A stretch of 64,000 nucleotides of DNA from CADEEX01 sp964577955 (GTDB taxonomy: Bacteria > Acidobacteriota > Vicinamibacteria > Vicinamibacterales > CAVVIG01), in the NCBI GenBank assembly GCA_964577955.1, contig CAZOAZ010000024.1, positions 1 to 64,000 of the forward strand, in the 5' to 3' direction. This document shows positions 25,410-33,517 of the stretch, in pieces. How positions within the stretch are numbered: the first letter of the stretch is position 1; every line of letters begins with the position of its first letter. The notes beneath the pieces were generated by a model. It was not told the origin of the DNA, made no database searches, and worked only from the letters and a program-made list of their open reading frames with translations. The position numbers and the translations under genes are program-made.

Positions 25410-26309
25410 ATGCGGGTCGTTTTCAATACCAGCTTCAGCAACGGTCTCCGCGCGATCAACGCGGCGGCCGACAGCCTGACCGACGCGCAGCGCCAGCTGG
25501 CGACCGGCCGGCGCGTCGGACGGCCGAGCGACGACCCGCTCGGCACCGCGAATTCGATCGGCGAACACCACACCGGCGCGCGCGTCGATGCGTACACCGG
25601 GACCTCGGATGCCGCCAATTCGCGTCTGGGGATCGCCGACAGCGTGCTCTCGGACATCGTCAGCCAGTTGACCGCGGCGCAGGCTGCGGCGCTGGCGTCG
25701 CGCGGCTCGTTCCAGAATCAGTCGCAGCGTGACGCCGCATCGCGAGAGTTGCTGGCGATCCGCGATGCGCTCATGGGCGACATCAACACCCGGTTCCAGG
25801 GCACCTACTTGTTCAGCGGCTCCAATACCACCACCGCGCCTTATGGGTCCGCCGCGACGCCCACCGGGATCTCGGCCTATCAAGGGAACAGCTCGCCGAC
25901 CCGGCTCGAAGTCGAAGCCGGACGAACGGTGGCGAGCACGTTCGACGGCGGCGCGCTGTTCCAGGGCAGCGATCCGGCCCACGTGCTCGACGTCCTGACC
26001 AATCTGGCCGCGGACGTCGCGGCCGGCAATTCCGCCGGCATTACCGCCGGCGCCGATGCGCTGCAACGGGCGTTCGATCGCTCCACGGCGGCGCAGGCGG
26101 CGATCGGCAACGACCTGAAGAACATCGAAAACAGCCGCATCCGCCTGTCGGCGGAAAAGGTCGGCGTCGTCGCCCGGCTGTCGAGCATCGAGGACATCGA
26201 TCTTGCGGAAGCGGCGTCGAAGCTCTCGCAATCTGAAACCGCCTACCGCGCGGCGCTGACCTCCATCGCCACGATCGGCAAACTCACTTTGATGGACTAC
26301 CTGAGATGA
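25410..26309 (+). CDS. flgL: Hook-filament junction protein FlgL (HAP3)
   Basis: A 299-residue flagellin-like junction protein with an N-terminal D0/D1 region (SLTDAQRQLATGRRVGRPSDDP) and a C-terminal helix (EAASKLSQSETAYRAALTSIATIGKLTLMDYL). This start and end are typical of FlgL. Its stop overlaps the fliW start by four bases. Confidence 0.94.
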   Translation: MRVVFNTSFSNGLRAINAAADSLTDAQRQLATGRRVGRPSDDPLGTANSIGEHHTGARVDAYTGTSDAANSRLGIADSVLSDIVSQLTAAQAAALASRGSFQNQSQRDAASRELLAIRDALMGDINTRFQGTYLFSGSNTTTAPYGSAATPTGISAYQGNSSPTRLEVEAGRTVASTFDGGALFQGSDPAHVLDVLTNLAADVAAGNSAGITAGADALQRAFDRSTAAQAAIGNDLKNIENSRIRLSAEKVGVVARLSSIEDIDLAEAASKLSQSETAYRAALTSIATIGKLTLMDYLR

Positions 26310-26740
26310 AAGCTGTCGCCACCGTCAAAACCAAGCCGGAGGGCGCCCCGAGCGCGCCGGCATCGGAACCGGGCGTGATTCAGTTTCCGGCCGGGATCCC
26401 CGGGTTCGAAACCTGCCGGCGCTTCGTGCTCCAGGCACCTGAGGAACTGCAGCCGCTGACCTGTCTCCGGTCGCTCGATGCGCCGCACGCCTCGTTTCTG
26501 ACCGTCGATCCGCAGTTGGCCGATCGCGGTTACGACCTGACGCTGCGCGAGTTCGAGCGCGCCCGCCTCGGCGCGGGCGAGGAACCGCTGCTCTGGCTGG
26601 CCATCGTCACGATCAAGGACGGGACGGCGCTGGCCAATCTGCGCGCGCCAGTCGTGATCAACCCGGCCCGCATGATCGGCTGCCAGTTCATCCGCGACGA
26701 TCACGACTATCCGGTCGACTATCCGCTGGGCAAGGCGTGA
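26306..26740 (+). CDS. fliW: Flagellar assembly factor FliW
   Basis: A 144-residue protein with the FliW pattern FPAGIPGFETCRRFVL and the Tyr-Asp region DHDYPVDYPL. FliW binds free flagellin and inhibits CsrA, so that flagellin translation follows export. It is translationally coupled to flgL and lies three bases before csrA. The first 25 residues (Ala/Pro-rich) extend beyond the usual start. Confidence 0.93.
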   Translation: MKAVATVKTKPEGAPSAPASEPGVIQFPAGIPGFETCRRFVLQAPEELQPLTCLRSLDAPHASFLTVDPQLADRGYDLTLREFERARLGAGEEPLLWLAIVTIKDGTALANLRAPVVINPARMIGCQFIRDDHDYPVDYPLGKA

Positions 26741-26743
26741 GAC

Positions 26744-26983
26744 GTGCTGGTCGTCACGCGCAAGCGGAACGAGGCCATCGTCATCGGCGATGGCATTGAA
26801 GTGCGGGTGCTCCGTCATGGGCGCGACGGCGTCCGGCTGGGGATCACCGCGCCGCCGCATGTCGCGGTCCATCGTCAGGAAATCTACGATTTGATTCGCG
26901 CCGCGAACGCCTCGGCGGCGGCGCCGGTACCGGAGGTCGGGGAACTCGTTGAGCGGTTGCGGGGTCGCCTCGGGCGTCCATGA
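26744..26983 (+). CDS. csrA: Carbon storage/flagellin translation regulator CsrA
   Basis: A 79-residue CsrA: MLVVTRKRNEAIVIGDGIEV and ITAPPHVAVHRQEIY are the RNA-binding beta strands. CsrA blocks ribosome binding at GGA-containing leaders. Two such sites are visible in the fliC leader of this window. The start is GTG 26744, and the stop overlaps the next gene by four bases. Confidence 0.95.
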   Translation: MLVVTRKRNEAIVIGDGIEVRVLRHGRDGVRLGITAPPHVAVHRQEIYDLIRAANASAAAPVPEVGELVERLRGRLGRP

Positions 26984-27960
26984 CCCTGGCGGAATTTCCG
27001 GCCCGGCCGCGGGTCATGGATTGGCGGATGCTCGCCGCCGATCGGGTGTCGCCGCTCATCGCCGCGGAAGTCGACCGCTGGGCGCGCCTGCTCGACTGGG
27101 ACTGCGCCGCGCAGTGGGCGGAGATCGAGCGCGCCCGGATTGCCGGCGCGGCGCCCGGGATTGCGGTCCTCGACGAACACGGCAACATCTCCGGCTGGAG
27201 TCACTACCAGACGCGCCATCAGGTTCTGCAGATCGGCGCCTTTCAGGCCGCAGCCGAGTCGATCGTCCAGCTGATGCTCGATCACATCCTGAGCACGCCG
27301 ACGCTCTCGTTCGTTCAATCGGTGACGATGTTTTCGTTCAGCGAGGCGCCCGGACTGGCGGCTGCGCTCAGACAGCGCGGGCTGTCGGTCGATCGCTATT
27401 TCTATCTGGGCCGCGAGCTGACTCGCCTCGCGCCGCATCCGCTGCAGGACCTGCGGCGGTGGCGGGTCGAGGACCTGACGGCGACCGCCGGCCTGCTCGC
27501 GCGCGCGTACGAAGGGCGCGTCGACACGCGGCCGTTCGCTCCCGGCGGGACGCCGCACGAGTGGACCGACTACGCGTTCCGCCTGACCAGCGGGTCCGGC
27601 TGCGGCACGCTCGATCCCGAGGCGTCGCTCTGCATTCCGGCCGGTCCGAACCGTCTGATGGCGGTTGCGATCGTCACGCGCATCTCTGAACACTCCGGGC
27701 ACCTGGCGCAGCTCGTCGTCGATCCGCAGATGCGCGGCCGCCGCGTCGGACAGCAGCTCCTGGAACTCGCGTGCTCAGCGGCGGCGCGCGCCGGACTGCG
27801 GCGGATGACGCTCATGGTCGGCGGCAGCAACCGCCGCGCGCGTTCTCTCTACGAGCAGGCGCGCTTTCAAACGATGGGCAGCTTCGTGTCGGCGGGAACG
27901 TTTCAGCCGCGGCGATCGACCAGCGCGGCGCCGGCCGGCGCCGTCATCACCCGGCGGTAG
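26980..27960 (+). CDS. GNAT-family acetyltransferase
   Basis: A 326-residue protein. The C-terminal part (about 220-305) is a GNAT domain with the acetyl-CoA pyrophosphate loop near LVVDPQMRGRRVGQQLL and the late LYEQARFQTMG motif. The N-terminal 150 residues look like a second, degenerate GNAT-like unit (AVLDEHGNISGWSHYQ). The substrate is unknown. It is coupled to csrA and probably belongs to the sigma-28 flgM operon, so a flagellar protein or a filament sugar is a possible target. Its last 58 bases overlap, on the opposite strand, the end of the fliT-like gene. Confidence 0.75.
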   Translation: MTLAEFPARPRVMDWRMLAADRVSPLIAAEVDRWARLLDWDCAAQWAEIERARIAGAAPGIAVLDEHGNISGWSHYQTRHQVLQIGAFQAAAESIVQLMLDHILSTPTLSFVQSVTMFSFSEAPGLAAALRQRGLSVDRYFYLGRELTRLAPHPLQDLRRWRVEDLTATAGLLARAYEGRVDTRPFAPGGTPHEWTDYAFRLTSGSGCGTLDPEASLCIPAGPNRLMAVAIVTRISEHSGHLAQLVVDPQMRGRRVGQQLLELACSAAARAGLRRMTLMVGGSNRRARSLYEQARFQTMGSFVSAGTFQPRRSTSAAPAGAVITRR

Positions 27961-28373
27961 GCGCTCAGCGTCGTCTCACCCTGCTCGATGGCGCGGGCCG
28001 CATCGCGCCGGGCCAGTTCGGCCTTGGCGAGCGCCTCTGTGGATTCGCTGTCGGTCTTGAGGATCTCGGACACCAGGGCGATGGCCTGATGGTGGAGTTC
28101 GACGGCGTCAGTGTAGCCGGGCAGCTTGTTGGCGTCTTTCTTGCGCTGCGACAGCGTTTTGCGCACGTCTTTCAGCTGTCCTTCGATGTTGACCAGTCCG
28201 CCCATCAGGCGGTCGCGTTCGTCGCAGGCCCGATTGAGCGCGTCGAGGTCGTGCGCGTTGCTCGCTTCGCGCTGCTGCGCGGCGACCTGGCGGAGGCGCA
28301 GGAGGATGGTGATCTCGGCGTCGAGGCCAGATCGGTACTGATCGATCAGCGTGATCAGCTGGCCCCGGTCCAT
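27903..28373 (-). CDS. FliT-like flagellar chaperone (tentative)
   Basis: A 156-residue, nearly all-helical protein with long charged heptad-like helices, directly downstream of fliS in the fliC-fliD-fliS run. In many bacteria fliT (chaperone of FliD) holds this place. No diagnostic FliT motif is clear to me and the protein is somewhat long, so the name rests on context. FlgN-type chaperone is an alternative. Its 3' end overlaps the converging GNAT gene. Confidence 0.5.
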   Translation of the reverse strand: MDRGQLITLIDQYRSGLDAEITILLRLRQVAAQQREASNAHDLDALNRACDERDRLMGGLVNIEGQLKDVRKTLSQRKKDANKLPGYTDAVELHHQAIALVSEILKTDSESTEALAKAELARRDAARAIEQGETTLSAYRRVMTAPAGAALVDRRG

Positions 28374-28377
28374 GGAG

Positions 28378-28767
28378 TTACTTCACGGCCCTGGGTCCGG
28401 ACGCGATGCCGACCCAGCCTTCACGCAGCGTGGTCAAGACACGGATCGCTTCGTCGAGCGGCCGCACATCCTGTCGGACCGACGCGTCCATCAGGCGATC
28501 GCGGACGAACCCGTACAGCTTGTCGAGCGACTGTGCCACCTCGCCGCCCTCGTCCATGTTGAGCGTGCAGTGGAGTTCGGACACGATGGCCATCGCGCGC
28601 GAGATCGCGCGGCCGCGCCGGGCGACGTCCTTGGCGGTGATGGCATCGCGCGCTTCGGTGCAGAAGCGCAGCGCGCCGTCGTAGAGCATCACGACGAGTT
28701 CGAGCGGCGTGCGCGACTCGACTTGGGTTTGCAGATACGGGTTGCGGGCGGCGAACGCGGACATCAA
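28378..28767 (-). CDS. fliS: Flagellin chaperone FliS
   Basis: A 129-residue FliS with the family motifs NPYLQTQVESRTPLELVVMLYDGALRFC and, near the end, ALRTLREGW-like RVLTTLREGWVGI. FliS caps the C-terminus of unfolded flagellin for export. The start may be ATG 28767 or the second ATG at 28764. It follows fliD by seven bases and precedes the fliT-like gene by four. Confidence 0.93.
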   Translation of the reverse strand: MMSAFAARNPYLQTQVESRTPLELVVMLYDGALRFCTEARDAITAKDVARRGRAISRAMAIVSELHCTLNMDEGGEVAQSLDKLYGFVRDRLMDASVRQDVRPLDEAIRVLTTLREGWVGIASGPRAVK

Positions 28768-28774
28768 AGCTCTC

Positions 28775-30106
28775 CTAGAAGCTGCTCGAGATCAGATTCG
28801 TACTGAATGACGACAACGACGATGCCTGGCTTTTGAGGCGCGACATCGCCAGATCGGCGGCGATGAATTCCTTCTGCAGCGCCTGTCGCCGGATGGCGAG
28901 GCGCGCCTGCAAATCCGCCGCTCGCTGATCGAGACGGCTCACTTCGCTGCTCAGCCGTGTCCGGGCGTCCGGCACGAAGCCGCCCGACTTGGTGTACTCG
29001 TTGAGCAGCGCGTCGACGGCGGTGAAGGCACCGTCCGTCGAATCGGCGAACAGCGTCTGGACACCGGCCGGGTCGGCGGCAATCGCGTCGCGCAGCACGG
29101 TGCGGTCGACGGTGATCTGGCCGGTGCGGTTGAACCCGATGCCCACCTCAGCGAGCGATTCGTAGCTGCCGCTGCCTTGGGCCGTGACCAGCGCGTTGCG
29201 CAGCGCGACGCGCACCGTCTTCAGCATCGAGTCGCGGCCCAGTGCCCCGACCGCGCCGTTGTTCGTCGCGGCGGTCTGGTCGTTGGCGAACTTGATGAGA
29301 TCGTTGTAGGCGGTGGCGAAGGCGTCGACGCGGTTGAGCAGGTCGTCGTCGTCGCGCGCGACCGTAATGACGGTGGTCTTGTCGTCCTGCAGCAGCGTGA
29401 CGGTGACGCCGGGAACGCCGTTCTCGAGCGTGTTGCTGGCGCTCTCGATCGCAATCCCATTGATCGTGAGCTCCGCGTTGGTGGCGTCCACCGCGTCCGG
29501 ATCGGCGAAGGCCACGGTCGATCCGGTGAGGCCGGCGACGTTCACGGCAAAGGCGTTGTCTTCGCCGGTTTCCTTGCCGGTGAGCACCAGTCGGAACTTG
29601 TTCGGCTCGGTTTCAACGATCGACGCCGTCGCGGGCACGTCGTCGTTGGCGTTGATGGCGGCGGCGAGTTCCGAGAGCGTCACCGCACCCGTCAACGTGA
29701 CGGTTTGCCCGCCGATCGACAGCGAACCGCCAGTGGCGACGACCGTCGTATCCACGTCACCGGCAAACGAACTCGAGACGGAGGTCTGGGCGTAGGCGAG
29801 CTGCGTGACCGCGAGCGTGTAACTGCCCGGAGTTGCACCATTCGACGCGGACGCGGTGACCGCGCCGGTGTCGCTGCTGGTGGCCTTGTACTTGGTGAAG
29901 CCGCTGCTCTTCGAAAGACCCTCGGTGGCGGTCTGGAGATTGGAAAGCTTGGTGGCGAGCGTCGCGTAGTTGGTGTCGGTGCGTTTGAGTGCGGCCTGCT
30001 GATTCTGCAACGCCACGAGAGGCTGGCTCTCCTGCGTCATGATCGCGTTCAGGACGACGTTGAAGTCGATGCTGTTGAAGCCGCTGAACGTAATCCCGGA
30101 TCCCAT
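28775..30106 (-). CDS. fliD: Flagellar filament cap protein FliD (HAP2)
   Basis: A 443-residue cap protein. The N-terminal domain has TQESQPLVALQNQQAALKR, and the C-terminal coiled coil has SRLDQRAADLQARLAIRRQALQKEFIAADLAMSRL. Both are FliD signatures. AGGAG lies about eight bases before ATG 30106. It is separated from fliC by 172 bases that contain a terminator, so fliD needs either readthrough or its own promoter; I saw none with a sigma-28 pattern. Confidence 0.95.
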   Translation of the reverse strand: MGSGITFSGFNSIDFNVVLNAIMTQESQPLVALQNQQAALKRTDTNYATLATKLSNLQTATEGLSKSSGFTKYKATSSDTGAVTASASNGATPGSYTLAVTQLAYAQTSVSSSFAGDVDTTVVATGGSLSIGGQTVTLTGAVTLSELAAAINANDDVPATASIVETEPNKFRLVLTGKETGEDNAFAVNVAGLTGSTVAFADPDAVDATNAELTINGIAIESASNTLENGVPGVTVTLLQDDKTTVITVARDDDDLLNRVDAFATAYNDLIKFANDQTAATNNGAVGALGRDSMLKTVRVALRNALVTAQGSGSYESLAEVGIGFNRTGQITVDRTVLRDAIAADPAGVQTLFADSTDGAFTAVDALLNEYTKSGGFVPDARTRLSSEVSRLDQRAADLQARLAIRRQALQKEFIAADLAMSRLKSQASSLSSFSTNLISSSF

Positions 30107-30209
30107 TACAAACTCCTAGAGGCCGTCATCTGGCCTGGATGCGGGATCCGTCATGCGAGATTCGAGCCACATTTCGTCCCCACCACGGGGCCAGTGCGTC
30201 GCGTGAAAG

Positions 30210-30260
30210 CGCGAGAAAAAACCAGAACCCGGTGCCGGCCAGTGAGGCCGGCGCCGGGTT
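30210..30260 (-). terminator. Intrinsic terminator after fliC
   Basis: AACCCGGTGCCGGCC (30226-30240) and its complement (30246-30260) form a 15-bp stem with one G-U pair and a five-base loop. On the minus strand the stem is followed by TGGTTTTTTC, the U-tract (plus strand AAAAAA near 30215-30220). It lies 19 bases after the fliC stop. Confidence 0.9.
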
Positions 30261-30278
30261 CCGTCAGTCGGTCAGCGA

Positions 30279-31082
30279 TTACCGGAGCAGTTGCAGCACT
30301 GCGCCGGTCGTCTGGTTGGCCTGGGCCAGTGACGCGATACCGGCCTGGGTCAGGATGTTGAACTTGGTCAGGTTCGAAGCTTCCTCGGCCACGTTCGCGT
30401 CACGAACGCGGCTTTCGGCCGCCGTGGTCTGGACGATCTGGGACTGCGCCAGCGAAATCGCGTACTGGAGCCGGTTCTCAATCGTACCGACCTGAGCCTG
30501 AATGCCACCGAGCGTGGTGACCGCCGTGGCCAGCGTGGCGACCGCGGTGGCGGCGTTTCCCGCCGTCGCGATGCTCAGACCCGTGATGTTCAGGCCGCTG
30601 GAGCTGGTGTCGGCCGCGCCGATCGTGCCGCCGATCGTGCCGTTGCCGCTGTCGTTGCTGACGAACACCGAGAAGCCGGCCGACGCGGTCAGACCCGCAA
30701 CCGCCGCTTCGCGGTCGATTTCGTCGAGCACGTCCTGGAACTCGGTGTTCAGGGTCGTGCGGTTGACCGCCGCCGACGCCGACGCCGACTGGGTGGCCAG
30801 CGTGGAGAGACGATCGATCAGGTTCGAGATGTTGTTGAGCGCGCCGTCCTTGATCTGCAACGTCGAGAGACCGTCGCCGGCGTTGCGGAGACCCTGGTTG
30901 AGCACGGCCACCGTCGAACGGTAGCTGTTCGCGACGGCCAAGCCGGCCGCGTCGTCACCCGAGCTGTTGATGCGGAGACCGCTCGACAGACGGTTGAGGG
31001 CCTTGTTCAGGCCGATGTTGGTGGTCGCGAGGTTCGCCTGCGCGTTCGCGGCGGCGATGTTGTTGAGAACTGAAAACGACAT
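30279..31082 (-). CDS. fliC: Flagellin FliC
   Basis: A 267-residue short flagellin. The N-terminal D0/D1 part has IAAANAQANLATTNIGLNK and LSSGLRINSSGDDAAGLAVAN. The C-terminal part ends SLAQANQTTGAVLQLLR. The variable centre is only about 60 residues, rich in Ser/Thr (possible O-glycosylation sites). I chose ATG 31082 over an upstream in-frame ATG at 31115, because AAGGAGG (31091-31097) is placed for it and MSFSVLNN is the usual flagellin start. It has a sigma-28-type promoter and CsrA-type leader sites. Confidence 0.96.
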   Translation of the reverse strand: MSFSVLNNIAAANAQANLATTNIGLNKALNRLSSGLRINSSGDDAAGLAVANSYRSTVAVLNQGLRNAGDGLSTLQIKDGALNNISNLIDRLSTLATQSASASAAVNRTTLNTEFQDVLDEIDREAAVAGLTASAGFSVFVSNDSGNGTIGGTIGAADTSSSGLNITGLSIATAGNAATAVATLATAVTTLGGIQAQVGTIENRLQYAISLAQSQIVQTTAAESRVRDANVAEEASNLTKFNILTQAGIASLAQANQTTGAVLQLLR

Positions 31083-31089
31083 CTGACTG

Positions 31090-31122
31090 TCCTCCTTGAA
31101 TGCAGCGGTGGGCATCCATGCC
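31090..31122 (-). promoter_or_regulatory. Two CsrA-type GGA sites in the fliC leader
   Basis: Read on the minus strand, GGCATGGATGCC (31111-31122) can form a GGC/GCC stem that shows GGA in its loop, with the core CANGGATG like the CsrA consensus ACARGGATGT. Thirteen bases nearer the gene, CAAGGAGGA (31090-31098) is both the Shine-Dalgarno and a second CsrA-like site. This matches the two-site layout known for flagellin mRNA controlled by CsrA and FliW. Both regulators are encoded 4-5 kb away. Confidence 0.65.
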
Positions 31123-31159
31123 TACCACCCGGGCCGCAAAGCCCGTTTGTTCACGGGGG

Positions 31160-31186
31160 TAATCGGAACGGTCGGCAGTCGCTTTA
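31160..31186 (-). promoter_or_regulatory. Sigma-28 (FliA)-type promoter for fliC
   Basis: On the minus strand TAAAGCGA (31179-31186), 11 bases, then TCCGATTA (31160-31167). The TAAA core is perfect, the -10 matches 6 of 8, and the spacing is exact. The predicted leader is about 70 bases. Confidence 0.75.
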
Positions 31187-31202
31187 ATCCACCTCACCTA
31201 TT

Positions 31203-31216
31203 GGCAAGCTTCTGGC
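31203..31216 (+). promoter_or_regulatory. Sigma-54-type promoter candidate for the glycan operon
   Basis: TTGGCAAG-CTTC-TGGCT gives GG at 31203-31204 and GC at 31215-31216 with ten bases between. It matches TGGCACG-N4-TTGCW at 10 of 12 fixed positions. It lies just before the ribosome-binding site GGAGG (31231-31235) of the gene at 31243, so the leader would be very short. Divergent to fliC. Confidence 0.42.
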
Positions 31217-31242
31217 TCTCATCCCGCGCTGGAGGTTTGGCA

Positions 31243-31839
31243 GTGCTCCAGATCCATGTGAACGGTCTGGCCCATTCGGACCCGTCAAGGCCGAAAAATT
31301 GGGGCCAATTGCTCAATTTGCTCGAAGGCGGCGAAGGACTGTCGCGCCAAATTGTGACGGCCGTCCGATTCGCCGGTGTCGCTGTGCCGACATTTCGGGA
31401 GCCCGGCGCGCTCGAACGGCTGCTCGACGATCTGGGGGAGATCGACGTCGAGACCGCTACCGTCGATGAGCTGCTGCACGAATCTGCACAAGCGGCGTTC
31501 GACAGCGTGGGGCCGCTGCGGCGGGCATCGCTACGCATCGCCACCCGGCTCCGCGCCGGCGACGAGATGGCGCGGCTCCGCGAACTTCCTGATCTCACAT
31601 CCTCGGTACAGACACTGACCACGGTGACCGCGGTGCTGGCCAAGGCGAGAGCCTGCACCGAGCCGCACCGGACCGACCTTGATTCGCTCGTCGCGCGCTT
31701 CTGCAGTCTGGTCGACACCGTGACCAGCTTGCGCAGCGGTGAAGACTGGCCGGCCGTGGCCGGACTCCTCGAGCGCGAGCTGGCGCCGACTCTTGAAGCG
31801 TGGGGGCTCGTGGCCCGGCGCGTCTGGAAGGTGGACTAA
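31243..31839 (+). CDS. Unknown helical protein heading the glycan operon
   Basis: A 198-residue protein that I do not recognise. It is leucine- and glutamate-rich, mostly helical, with no membrane segment, signal or cysteine motif. The first strand-like stretch VLQIHVNG is followed by an acidic helical body. I chose GTG 31243 because GGAGG at 31231-31235 has ideal spacing. It is divergent to fliC, and the PseG-like gene begins one base after its stop, so a link to flagellin modification or filament assembly is likely but unproven. Confidence 0.65.
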   Translation: MLQIHVNGLAHSDPSRPKNWGQLLNLLEGGEGLSRQIVTAVRFAGVAVPTFREPGALERLLDDLGEIDVETATVDELLHESAQAAFDSVGPLRRASLRIATRLRAGDEMARLRELPDLTSSVQTLTTVTAVLAKARACTEPHRTDLDSLVARFCSLVDTVTSLRSGEDWPAVAGLLERELAPTLEAWGLVARRVWKVD

Positions 31840-32829
31840 GTGCCGACCCGGACCCGATCGGGACGTTCACGCTGCCTGTTTCGCGTGGCGGCCGGTCCTC
31901 GTGTCGGCTTCGGTCATTTGATGCGGGCGCGGGCGCTGGCTCGTTGCCTCGGCATGGAGATCGCCGTTTCGGTCCGCGGGGGACAAGCCGCGCGCGACGC
32001 GGCGATCGGTATCGGGTCGCTGGCGGACTCGTCGTCGCTCGCGGCTGCGGACCTGCTCGTGGTCGACGATCCGAGCCTGGCGCACGGCCGGCCGTGGATT
32101 GCGAACGCACGGCGGCTGGGCATTCCGACGGTCAGTGTGCATGACGATGGCCGCGCGCACGACGCCGACCTCGTGGTTTACGCGAGCCTGGGCGCCGGCC
32201 GCCCCGCCACGGCGTCGCCGGTGCTTTCCGGTGCGGCGTTTTACCTGCTTGATTCGCGCATTGCCGCCACGCCGCGGCCGGCCATGAAAACGCGGCTTGA
32301 ACGGCCGCGGGTGCTGGTGGCCCTCGGTGGCGGTCAGCACGTGCGATGGATCGCTCAGGATCTGGCCGACGCCATCGTCCGCGAGTGCCCGGAGGCGGAC
32401 ATCCTCGTCGCGGCCGGCTTTGCCGGCGGCAAGCGGCCGCCGCTCCGTCATGCGCGCTGGTTGTCCGCGCGGCGCGGGCTGGTCAAGGCGCTGCGCGCCA
32501 CTGACGTGGCGGTCGTCGCGGGCGGCGTCACGCTGTATGAATCGTGCGCCCTCGGTGTTCCCGCCGTGGCGCTGTCGGTCGTTCCCGAACAACAGCGTGC
32601 GATTCGCGCGTTTGCGCGACAGGGCGCGGTCATCAACGCCGGCGATGCGTCAAGCGATCGCCGCGCGATCGACGCGGCGGCCGTTGCGGTGGCGCGTCTC
32701 ATCGGCAGCGCGGCGCTCCGGCGCAAGGCGTCGGCGCGTGCCCAGCGGCTCGTCGATGGCCGCGGTGCAGTGCGGGTCGCGGCGCACGTCGTGTCGCTGC
32801 TGCAGAACGGAGCGCGTCTCCATGGCTGA
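31840..32829 (+). CDS. pseG: PseG-like UDP-sugar hydrolase
   Basis: A 329-residue protein of the PseG/LegG nucleotide-sugar hydrolase family (GT-B-like fold). The N-terminus has GPRVGFGHLMRARALA with the catalytic-type histidine H26, and the C-terminal half has the nucleotide-binding pattern VVAGGVTLYESCALGVPAVAL. In nonulosonic acid synthesis this enzyme releases UDP to give the free 6-deoxy sugar for condensation. It starts at GTG 31840 directly after the preceding stop and overlaps the HAD gene by eight bases. Exact sugar substrate unknown. Confidence 0.8.
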   Translation: MPTRTRSGRSRCLFRVAAGPRVGFGHLMRARALARCLGMEIAVSVRGGQAARDAAIGIGSLADSSSLAAADLLVVDDPSLAHGRPWIANARRLGIPTVSVHDDGRAHDADLVVYASLGAGRPATASPVLSGAAFYLLDSRIAATPRPAMKTRLERPRVLVALGGGQHVRWIAQDLADAIVRECPEADILVAAGFAGGKRPPLRHARWLSARRGLVKALRATDVAVVAGGVTLYESCALGVPAVALSVVPEQQRAIRAFARQGAVINAGDASSDRRAIDAAAVAVARLIGSAALRRKASARAQRLVDGRGAVRVAAHVVSLLQNGARLHG

Positions 32830-33517
32830 CGTGCGCGCCATCCTGTTCGACCTGGACGACACGCTCTATCCGTATCAGGCGTTCGTGAAGAGCGGATTCC
32901 GCGTCGTCAGCCGGCGTCTGGCCGATGACTACGGTCTCTCGGCGTGCGCCGTGCTGCGCACGCTGCTCAAGGCGCTGGCGACCGATCGCGGCCGCGAGCT
33001 GCAGGTGGTGTGCAAGCGGTTCGCACTGCCCGCGGGAGTGATTCCGGCGCTGGTCGCCGTGCTGCGCGCCCACCAGCCGACGCTGCGGCTTCCGGAGACG
33101 TCGCGCGAGGTGCTCGCCGATCTCCGCCGCGACTGGAAGATCGGCGTGCTGACGAACGGGACGCCGGCGATTCAGCGCCGCAAGGTCGCGGCCCTCGGTC
33201 TGGCCCCGCTCGTGGACGACGTGGTCTGCGCCACGGAAGTGGGGCAGGGACTCGGCAAACCGTCACGCGACACCTTTACCACCGCGCTTGCGCGGCTGGG
33301 AGCGGGCGCGGCGTCGTCCGTATTCGTCGGCGACGATCCGGACGCGGACATCGCCGGTGCAACTGCGGCCGGCCTGCACGCGATTCATCTCGTCGGCTCC
33401 GGCGGTGTCGGTTCGTGTTCGTCGTTCTGCCGCGGCGTGCACGTGCGCCAGCTGCCGCAGGTGCCGTCGCTCGCACACCAACTCGTGTCTCAGAGGACAG
33501 TCAGCCATGCATTGTGA
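32822..33517 (+). CDS. HAD-superfamily hydrolase
   Basis: A 231-residue HAD phosphatase with motif I DLDDTLYP, motif II LTNGTP, a lysine in GKPSRDTF and motif IV GDDPDADI. A small helical cap follows motif I. In a sugar operon it may dephosphorylate a sugar or nonulosonate 9-phosphate. It overlaps the genes on both sides by 8 and 11 bases. Confidence 0.82.
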   Translation: MADVRAILFDLDDTLYPYQAFVKSGFRVVSRRLADDYGLSACAVLRTLLKALATDRGRELQVVCKRFALPAGVIPALVAVLRAHQPTLRLPETSREVLADLRRDWKIGVLTNGTPAIQRRKVAALGLAPLVDDVVCATEVGQGLGKPSRDTFTTALARLGAGAASSVFVGDDPDADIAGATAAGLHAIHLVGSGGVGSCSSFCRGVHVRQLPQVPSLAHQLVSQRTVSHAL

